Shown here one piece after another: positions 1 through 3,830 of a stretch of 6,153 nt of DNA (position 1 is the first letter of the stretch; the number at the start of each line of letters is the position of its first letter). The position numbers and the translations under genes were made by a program. The notes beneath the pieces are model-generated. The model searched no databases. It had not been told where the DNA came from and saw only the letters and a list, made by a program, of their open reading frames with translations. This stretch comes from Chloroflexota bacterium (GTDB lineage Bacteria; Chloroflexota; Anaerolineae; B4-G1): the NCBI GenBank assembly GCA_003648085.1, contig QMOC01000168.1:1-6153 (forward strand), read 5' to 3'.

Positions 1-113
1 ATCTCCAGGTCGCCCAGATTCTCCCGCGCGTAAAGAAGCACACGCTCGGGATCTATCTCCCGGTAACGATGGATCAACAGGTTACGGACCGGCGCAGTTC
101 TACACGTTGTTCC
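1..113 (-). pseudogene. C-terminal fragment of a HepT-like (DUF86) ribonuclease/antitoxin-family protein, truncated at its N-terminus
   Basis: Read on the minus strand just downstream of the prfA stop, one frame gives TAPVRNLLIHRYREIDPERV followed by LLYARENLGDLE, and runs off the window edge. This resembles the C-terminal part of HepT/DUF86 proteins, whose hallmark RX4HXY motif is present intact as R-NLLI-H-R-Y (about bases 63-86). In characterised MntA-HepT pairs HepT is an RNase toxin neutralised by AMPylation of that Tyr by its nucleotidyltransferase partner. Here no ATG or GTG opens this frame after the prfA stop, and the N-terminal helices expected of the family are absent; upstream the frame simply enters the out-of-frame prfA 3' end. 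I infer a decayed or truncated gene rather than a working toxin. The C-terminus and any partner gene lie outside the window. Only about 35 residues are visible, so the family call is by motif and moderately sure. Confidence 0.55.
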
Positions 114-114
114 A

Positions 115-1191
115 CTAACCCGCCTCTCCCATAACCTGTAACCGCTCCGCCTGCTCCCGCGCGGCCAGTTCCTCAATGAAGGGGTCGAGGTCGCCGTCCA
201 GCACGTCCGGCAGCCGATAAAGGGTCAGGCCAATGCGATGGTCCGTGACGCGGTTCTGGGGGAAATTGTAGGTACGGATTTTCTCGCTGCGCTCGCCGGT
301 GCCCACCTGGGCCCGCCGCGCTTCGGCCACCTCCGCCTCCTGCTTCCGCCGCTCCCGCTCGTAGAGACGTGCGCGCAGGATGGATAGCGCCCGCAGTTTG
401 TTCTGCGTCTGCGAGCGCTCGCTTTCGCAGGCGACGACCATCCCCGTCGGTTTATGGATGATCCGGACGGCGGTGGCGTTTTTCTGCATGTGCTGCCCCC
501 CGGGGCCGGATGAGCCGTAGACCTCGATCTCCAGGTCCTTGGGGTCAACGTGAATCTCCACCTCGTCCACCTCCGGCAGGACGGCCACGGTGGCGGTGGA
601 GGTATGAATACGCCCGGAGGACTCGGTGATGGGCACGCGCTGGACGCGATGGACGCCGCTTTCAAACTTGAGGCGGGAGAAGGCCCCACGCCCCTTCACC
701 TCAAAGACGACCTCTTTGAAGCCGCCGATGCCGGTAGAATGGGCGCTCAGCAACTCCGTCTTCCAACCCTGCCGCTCGGCATAGCGGGTGTACATGCGAT
801 ACAGGTCTGCGGCGAAAAGACCGGCCTCATCCCCACCAGCCCCGGCGCGAATCTCGACGATCACGTCTTTGGCATCGCGTGGGTCTTTGGGTAGCAGCAA
901 CTGGCGGAGGCGGGCCTCCAGTTCGTCCATCCGGGCCTGCAGACGTGTGACCTCCGCCTCGGCCAGTTCGCGCAGTTCGGGGTCGGCGTCGTCGGTCAAC
1001 AGCGTCTTCGTCTCCTCCAGTTCCTCGGCCGTCTCCTTGTAGGCTCGATAAGCGACGACGATGTCTTCAAGTTCGGCCCGCTCTTTGGCGTACTGGGTCA
1101 CGCGCTCATAATCCTGCGCGACGGACGGGTCGGCCATCAGGCGCATCAGTTCCTCGTATCGTTCTTCGACCTTGGCCAATCTCTTCAGCAT
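115..1191 (-). CDS. prfA: Peptide chain release factor 1 (RF1)
   Basis: Class-I release factor that recognises UAA and UAG in the ribosomal A site and triggers hydrolysis of the peptidyl-tRNA ester; cytoplasmic. The 358-residue protein is full length for RF1. It shows the N-terminal coiled-coil domain (about 1-105), the PCRF signature [14 protein letters not shown] (113-126), the codon-recognition tripeptide P187-I188-T189 inside [18 protein letters not shown] (RF1 has a P-x-T motif, RF2 has SPF), and the catalytic GGQ at 231-233. The ATG start is preceded by GAGGG (1196-1200) four bases away, a good ribosome binding site. The stop is TAG, one of RF1's own codons. The residues after GGQ read [10 protein letters not shown], whereas E. 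coli RF1 has HVNTTDSAIR. prmC, which methylates the GGQ glutamine and often follows prfA, is not here; a HepT remnant is. It is transcribed from the promoter at 1313-1340, divergently from the tRNA operon. Confidence 0.97.
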   Translation of the reverse strand: MLKRLAKVEERYEELMRLMADPSVAQDYERVTQYAKERAELEDIVVAYRAYKETAEELEETKTLLTDDADPELRELAEAEVTRLQARMDELEARLRQLLLPKDPRDAKDVIVEIRAGAGGDEAGLFAADLYRMYTRYAERQGWKTELLSAHSTGIGGFKEVVFEVKGRGAFSRLKFESGVHRVQRVPITESSGRIHTSTATVAVLPEVDEVEIHVDPKDLEIEVYGSSGPGGQHMQKNATAVRIIHKPTGMVVACESERSQTQNKLRALSILRARLYERERRKQEAEVAEARRAQVGTGERSEKIRTYNFPQNRVTDHRIGLTLYRLPDVLDGDLDPFIEELAAREQAERLQVMGEAG

Positions 1192-1229
1192 GGTTCCCTC
1201 ATCTCACCTTTTCGCTCGCCTCAAGTAAG

Positions 1230-1273
1230 GGGCTCTCGCTTGCGACGCCCTCGGGGACGAGGGCTGAGAGCCC
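1230..1273 (-). repeat. Two-storey hairpin in the prfA 5' leader
   Basis: Outer arms GGGCTCTC (1230-1237) and GAGAGCCC (1266-1273) pair perfectly over 8 bp. Inside them GCCCTCG (1247-1253) and CGAGGGC (1258-1264) pair perfectly over 7 bp around a GGGA/TCCC tetraloop. The two stems are separated by a 9-nt bulge on one side and 1 nt on the other. No T-run follows on either strand, so it is not a standard intrinsic terminator. It lies between the predicted prfA start of transcription (near 1306) and the prfA ribosome binding site, so it would be in the prfA mRNA leader. It may be a leader control or stability structure, or a copy of a dispersed palindrome. Confidence 0.65.
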
Positions 1274-1312
1274 TGAACATCCAATTCCGGGGTAGGTGGT
1301 TACACCAGTGGT

Positions 1313-1340
1313 ATTATAGCAGAGGGGAGGAGAGCGTCAA
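1313..1340 (-). promoter_or_regulatory. Sigma-70-type promoter for prfA
   Basis: On the minus strand TTGACG (1340-1335) is followed after 16 bp by a perfect TATAAT (1318-1313). Transcription should start near 1306, giving a 5' leader of about 115 nt that carries the 1230-1273 hairpin. It is back to back with the tRNA operon promoter, with about 31 bp between the two -35 boxes. Confidence 0.8.
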
Positions 1341-1371
1341 GGGATGATTTTCAACCGCGGGAGGAGCAGCC

Positions 1372-1400
1372 TTGACGGGAAAAGCCAATGGCGGTATACT
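1372..1400 (+). promoter_or_regulatory. Sigma-70-type promoter of the tRNA operon
   Basis: TTGACG (1372-1377) and TATACT (1395-1400) are separated by the optimal 17 bp. Transcription should start around 1406-1408, only 2-4 nt before the first base of tRNA-Pro at 1410, so the primary transcript has almost no 5' leader. It uses the same -35 hexamer as the divergent prfA promoter. Confidence 0.8.
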
Positions 1401-1409
1401 TATATCAGC

Positions 1410-1482
1410 CGGGGCGTGGCGCAGATGGAAGCGCGCTGCGTTTGGGACGCAGAGGTCGCCGGTTCAAGTCCGGCCGCCCCGA
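1410..1482 (+). tRNA. trnP: tRNA-Pro (anticodon TGG)
   Basis: Complete cloverleaf. The acceptor arms CGGGGCG (1410-1416) and CGCCCCG (1475-1481) pair fully. The D stem is GCGC/GCGC with an 8-nt loop containing GG. The anticodon stem CTGCG/CGCAG holds the loop TTTGGGA, giving TGG at 1443-1445, which reads CCA and probably other Pro codons by wobble. The T arm is GCCGG-TTCAAGT-CCGGC. The discriminator is A (1482) and the first pair is C1-G72, as expected for tRNA-Pro. No CCA is encoded. It is the first gene of the operon, and the next tRNA begins after only two bases. Confidence 0.96.
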
Positions 1483-1484
1483 CT

Positions 1485-1555
1485 GCGGGCGTTGCAAAAT
1501 GGTATTGCCGCAGACTTCCAATCTGCTGTTACGGGTTCGATTCCCGTCGCCCGCT
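1485..1555 (+). tRNA. trnG: tRNA-Gly (anticodon TCC)
   Basis: Complete cloverleaf. The acceptor is GCGGGCG (1485-1491)/CGCCCGC (1548-1554), the D stem GCAA/TTGC, the anticodon stem GCAGA/TCTGC around CTTCCAA with TCC at 1517-1519, and the T arm ACGGG-TTCGATT-CCCGT. The discriminator is U (1555), as in bacterial tRNA-Gly. It reads GGA (and GGG). CCA is not encoded. It would be charged by the GlyRS encoded at the right end of this window. Confidence 0.96.
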
Positions 1556-1590
1556 CCTGTTCGTTCCTTTCCAAATTCATTATTATTATT

Positions 1591-1663
1591 GGGCCCATAG
1601 CTCAGCGGTTAGAGCAGCCGGCTCATAACCGGTCGGTCCCAGGTTCGAATCCTGGTGGGCCCA
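1591..1663 (+). tRNA. trnI: CAT tRNA, most like tRNA-Ile2 (lysidine-modified); elongator Met is the alternative
   Basis: Complete cloverleaf. The acceptor is GGGCCCA (1591-1597)/TGGGCCC (1656-1662), the D stem GCTC/GAGC with loop AGCGGTTA, the anticodon stem GCCGG/CCGGT around CTCATAA with CAT at 1624-1626, and the T arm CCAGG-TTCGAAT-CCTGG. The discriminator is A and CCA is not encoded. The initiator is excluded because base pair 1-72 is G-C and the anticodon stem lacks the three stacked G-C pairs. Among the two elongators, the C4-G69 and C5-G68 pairs (known TilS determinants), the 8-nt D loop and the GGTC variable region resemble E. coli tRNA-Ile2 more than tRNA-Met. If so, C34 becomes lysidine and the tRNA reads AUA. 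The tRNA call is firm; the Ile identity is about two-thirds likely. Confidence 0.9.
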
Positions 1664-1676
1664 CTTCTTTTCTCAC

Positions 1677-1748
1677 TGGGGCGTGGCCAAGTGGTAAGGC
1701 AGCGGACTTTGGATCCGCGATTCGCAGGTTCGAATCCTGCCGCCCCAG
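1677..1748 (+). tRNA. trnQ: tRNA-Gln (anticodon TTG)
   Basis: Complete cloverleaf. The acceptor is TGGGGCG (1677-1683)/CGCCCCA (1741-1747), the anticodon stem GCGGA/TCCGC around CTTTGGA with TTG at 1709-1711, and the T arm GCAGG-TTCGAAT-CCTGC. The U1-A72 pair and the G discriminator (1748) match tRNA-Gln. CCA is not encoded. It is the last tRNA of the operon, 13 nt after the CAT tRNA, and is followed 48 nt later by the terminator. Confidence 0.95.
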
Positions 1749-1796
1749 CCTGGGCCATCGGACTCTCTCGCTTGGTAACTGAATGTTCGTGATTCG

Positions 1797-1841
1797 GTGG
1801 CCGTGGCACACCCCTCGCGGGTCCGTACCACGGCCACTTTT
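1797..1841 (+). terminator. Rho-independent terminator of the tRNA operon
   Basis: GTGGCCGTGG (1797-1806) pairs perfectly with CCACGGCCAC (1828-1837) and is followed by TTTT (1838-1841). The 21-nt interval between the arms can fold further (ACCC/GGGT). The stem is 10 bp and GC-rich, and it is placed about 50 nt after the last tRNA, as expected for ending that transcript. Confidence 0.8.
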
Positions 1842-1849
1842 GGTATAGA
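1841..1849 (+). promoter_or_regulatory. Possible extended -10 promoter for glmU-cdd
   Basis: TGGTATAGA gives a TG dinucleotide one base before TATAGA (1844-1849), an extended -10 pattern. No convincing -35 lies 16-18 bp upstream, where the terminator loop sits. No better promoter is visible between the tRNA terminator and glmU. If used, the glmU mRNA would start near 1856 and carry both palindromes at 1873-1980 in a leader of about 165 nt. Confidence 0.25.
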
Positions 1850-1872
1850 ACTGGAGTCGGCGAATTTTGAAG

Positions 1873-1920
1873 CCCCCCACATTTGCGGTATGACAGTTGA
1901 TGAACCGCAAGATAAGGGGG
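1873..1920. repeat. Inverted repeat, left half of a composite palindromic element upstream of glmU
   Basis: TTGCGGT (1883-1889) and ACCGCAA (1904-1910) pair perfectly over 7 bp around a 14-nt loop. They are flanked by a C-run (1873-1878) and a matching G-run (1916-1920) that can close an outer stem with a 4-5 nt interior loop on each side. It abuts the larger palindrome at 1921-1980 without a gap, so the two may form one mobile or dispersed unit. Confidence 0.55.
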
Positions 1921-1980
1921 TCGTAGTGGCGACTTCGGTCGCTCTGATCTCGCTTTGAACGACTGAAGTCGTTACTACGA
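1921..1980. repeat. REP/MITE-like palindrome with self-folding arms
   Basis: The 24-nt arms at 1921-1944 and 1957-1980 are inverted copies: 20 Watson-Crick pairs, three G-T wobbles and one C-A mismatch, around a 12-nt loop. Each arm is itself a hairpin: GCGAC-TTCG-GTCGC (1929-1942, a UUCG tetraloop) and AACGAC-TGAA-GTCGTT (1958-1973). No T-run follows, and the glmU ribosome binding site begins about 30 nt downstream. The nested palindromy is typical of dispersed REP-like elements, and I infer that other copies exist in the genome. Confidence 0.7.
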
Positions 1981-2010
1981 GCAAAATCGCCAGAGTCCTG
2001 CATAGAAGAG

Positions 2011-2015
2011 AGGAG
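2011..2015 (+). promoter_or_regulatory. Ribosome binding site setting the GTG start of glmU
   Basis: AGGAG lies seven bases before GTG at 2023. This spacing supports GTG as the true start. The resulting N-terminus MELAVVILAAGQGTRM places the nucleotide-binding motif where GlmU proteins have it. Confidence 0.8.
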
Positions 2016-2022
2016 ACGAGCC

Positions 2023-3396
2023 GTGGAATTAGCGGTCGTGATTCTGGCAGCAGGCCAGGGGACCCGTATGAAATCCCGCCTGCCGAAAGTGTTGCATCCG
2101 CTGGCAGGGCGGCCGCTGGTGACATACGCCGTGGAGACGGCGCGGGCGCTGACAGATGCTGAACCGGTACTGGTGGTGGGGCACGGAGCCGAACCGGTGC
2201 GAGAAACAGTGGGCGAAGGTGTCACCTTCGTCGAGCAGACCGAACAATTGGGCACAGGCCACGCCGTGCTTCAGGCACGGGCGGTACTCCAAGGTCAGAC
2301 CGACCTGGTGCTGGTCACCTACGCCGACATGCCGCTCCTGACCGTGGAGACGCTGCGCCGGCTGGTGGAGCGCCAGCGGGAGAACGCCGGCCCGATCACC
2401 ATCCTCACGCTGATAAGCGACGATCCGCATGGATTCGGGCGTGTGATTCGGGATGAAAGCGGCGCTGTAGTCCAGGTGGTCGAGGAGGCGGTGGCCACGC
2501 CGGAGCAGTTGGCGATCCGCGAACTGAACGCCGGTGTATACTGCTTCAACGCGGACTGGCTATGGACACACATAGACTGCATCCCCCTCAGTCTCCCCAA
2601 AGGGGAGTATTACCTGACCGACTTGATCGGGATGGCAGTCGCCGAGGGATTGCGGGTTGAGGCTGCGGCCACTGAAGATGCCGAGGAGGCCCTGGGCATT
2701 AACACGCGAGTGCACCTGGCGGAGGCAGAAACGGCATTGCGCCGCCGTATCAATGAGCATTGGATGCTGGCCGGCGTCACAATCGTGGATCCGCAGACGA
2801 CGTACATCGAGCCCGGCGTGACCATTGGACGGGACACGACTATATGGCCCAACACGCACCTGCGCGGCAATACGTCAATTGGGAAAAATTGCGTTATTGG
2901 CCCCAACAGTATCATCGTGGACTGCCGGATTGGCGACGGCTGCCAGGTATTGGCCTCGGTGTTGGAACAAGCGGTGATGGAAGATGGCTCCGACATCGGC
3001 CCGTTCGGCCATCTGCGGAAGGGGGCACGGCTGTGCGAGGGCGCGCACATGGGGAACTTCGGTGAGATGAAGAACGCGACCCTCGGCCCTGGGGCGAAGA
3101 TGGGCCACTTCAGTTACCTGGGCGACGCCGATGTCGGAGCCGGAGCGAACATCGGTGCAGGAACTATCACCTGTAACTTCGACGGGGTACGCAAGCACAA
3201 GACGGTGATCGAGGCAGGTGCCTTCATCGGCTCCGACACAATGCTGGTTGCGCCGGTGCGGGTGGGCAAGGGAGCCAAGACGGGGGCCGGAGCGGTGGTG
3301 ACCCACGATGTGCCCGATGGCGCACTGGTCTACGGGGTGCCGGCGCGGGTCAGAAGGCAAGGGAGCAAAGGTGTGGGGGAGCAAGCAGATAAATGA
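2023..3396 (+). CDS. glmU: Bifunctional UDP-GlcNAc pyrophosphorylase / glucosamine-1-phosphate N-acetyltransferase
   Basis: Cytoplasmic enzyme that acetylates glucosamine-1-phosphate with acetyl-CoA and then uridylates the product with UTP to give UDP-GlcNAc, the precursor of peptidoglycan and other envelope glycans. The 457 residues match E. coli GlmU (456). The N-terminal uridyltransferase (about 1-228) shows LAAGQGTRMKSRLPKVLHPL (8-27), QLGTGHA (75-81), D102 in YADMP (E. coli has YGDVP, with the metal-binding Asp) and N227 in GINTR, the second metal ligand. The C-terminal left-handed beta-helix (about 250-440) shows HLRKGARL (330-337), GAHMGNFGEMKNA (340-352), catalytic H362 in KMGHFSYLGDAD, and NIGAGTITCNFDG. 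The last 12 or so residues (GSKGVGEQADK) are a polar tail encoded by GGGAGCAA repeats. The stop overlaps the cdd start as ATGA, so the two genes form an operon. Confidence 0.97.
   Translation: MELAVVILAAGQGTRMKSRLPKVLHPLAGRPLVTYAVETARALTDAEPVLVVGHGAEPVRETVGEGVTFVEQTEQLGTGHAVLQARAVLQGQTDLVLVTYADMPLLTVETLRRLVERQRENAGPITILTLISDDPHGFGRVIRDESGAVVQVVEEAVATPEQLAIRELNAGVYCFNADWLWTHIDCIPLSLPKGEYYLTDLIGMAVAEGLRVEAAATEDAEEALGINTRVHLAEAETALRRRINEHWMLAGVTIVDPQTTYIEPGVTIGRDTTIWPNTHLRGNTSIGKNCVIGPNSIIVDCRIGDGCQVLASVLEQAVMEDGSDIGPFGHLRKGARLCEGAHMGNFGEMKNATLGPGAKMGHFSYLGDADVGAGANIGAGTITCNFDGVRKHKTVIEAGAFIGSDTMLVAPVRVGKGAKTGAGAVVTHDVPDGALVYGVPARVRRQGSKGVGEQADK
3361..3384 (+). repeat. Short direct repeat encoding the GlmU C-terminal tail
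   Basis: GGGAGCAA occurs at 3361-3368 and again at 3377-3384, 16 bp apart, in a G/A-rich stretch that encodes the polar end of GlmU and lies just before the cdd start. Two copies only, so this could be chance; it resembles the other small repeat islands of the window. Confidence 0.35.
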
Positions 3397-3809
3397 AGGA
3401 GTTTGACCGCGAGGGGCTGATCGCTCAGGCACAGGCCGCGCGGGGGCGGGCCTACGCGCCTTACTCCGGCTACACCGTGGGGGCGGCGCTGTTGGGAAAA
3501 TCGGGGCGCGTATACACCGGCTGCAATGTGGAGAACGCGGTGTATCCCCTGGGTATCTGCGCCGAGCGCGTGGCGGTGGTAAAAGCAGTCTCCGAAGGAG
3601 AGCGAGAGTTTGTGGCTCTGGCCGTCGTGACCAAGAGCGGCGCTGCTCCCTGCGGTGCCTGCCGCCAGACGCTGCGCGAGTTCGGCGGGGAAATCGTGAT
3701 CCTCATCGCCGACGCTACCGGCGACTACCGTGAGACGACATTGGCGGAACTGCTGCCCGACGGTTTCAGCGCAGCAGACCTTGAGGAACACGGACCACAG
3801 GACAAGTAA
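3393..3809 (+). CDS. cdd: Cytidine deaminase (homotetrameric type)
   Basis: Zinc hydrolase that deaminates cytidine and deoxycytidine to uridine and deoxyuridine in pyrimidine salvage; cytoplasmic. The 138 residues are the usual size for the small tetrameric class. Visible landmarks are YAPYSGYTVGAAL (21-33), TGCNVENAVYPLGICAERVA (42-61) with zinc ligand C56 and catalytic proton shuttle E58, and PCGACRQTL (86-94) with zinc ligands C87 and C90. The three-cysteine ligand set marks the tetrameric class, since the dimeric enterobacterial form uses His-Cys-Cys. The C-terminal LLPDGFSAADL fits the family's conserved end. The ATG overlaps the glmU stop in ATGA and no good ribosome binding site sits at normal distance (GGGGGAG ends about 12 nt upstream), so translation is probably coupled to glmU. 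It converges on the GlyRS gene with only 21 bp between stop codons. Confidence 0.96.
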   Translation: MKEFDREGLIAQAQAARGRAYAPYSGYTVGAALLGKSGRVYTGCNVENAVYPLGICAERVAVVKAVSEGEREFVALAVVTKSGAAPCGACRQTLREFGGEIVILIADATGDYRETTLAELLPDGFSAADLEEHGPQDK

Positions 3810-3830
3810 GGCCGGTTTGCTTACCCGCCA

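Noticed and set aside
73..115. A GTG at 115-113 overlapping the prfA stop as start of a downstream gene such as prmC
   Set aside because: That frame closes after 13 codons at a TGA and shows no PrmC sequence; the frame with family similarity is a different one and has no start.
1230..1273. Intrinsic terminator upstream of prfA
   Set aside because: Neither strand has a T-run after the stem.
1372..1782. Open frame of 136 codons on the plus strand over the tRNA cluster
   Set aside because: It consists of the tRNA operon promoter and the tRNA genes themselves read as codons.
1623..2255. Open frame of 210 codons on the minus strand across tRNA genes and the glmU start
   Set aside because: It runs through two tRNA genes, the terminator, the palindromes and the glmU N-terminus, so it cannot be a conserved protein gene.
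2875..3432. Long open frame on the minus strand opposite glmU (185 codons)
   Set aside because: It is antisense to the conserved acetyltransferase half of glmU, has no recognisable motif and reflects GC-rich codon structure.
3810..3830. Bidirectional terminator between cdd and the GlyRS gene
   Set aside because: Only 21 bp are available and no stable hairpin with a T-run is visible.
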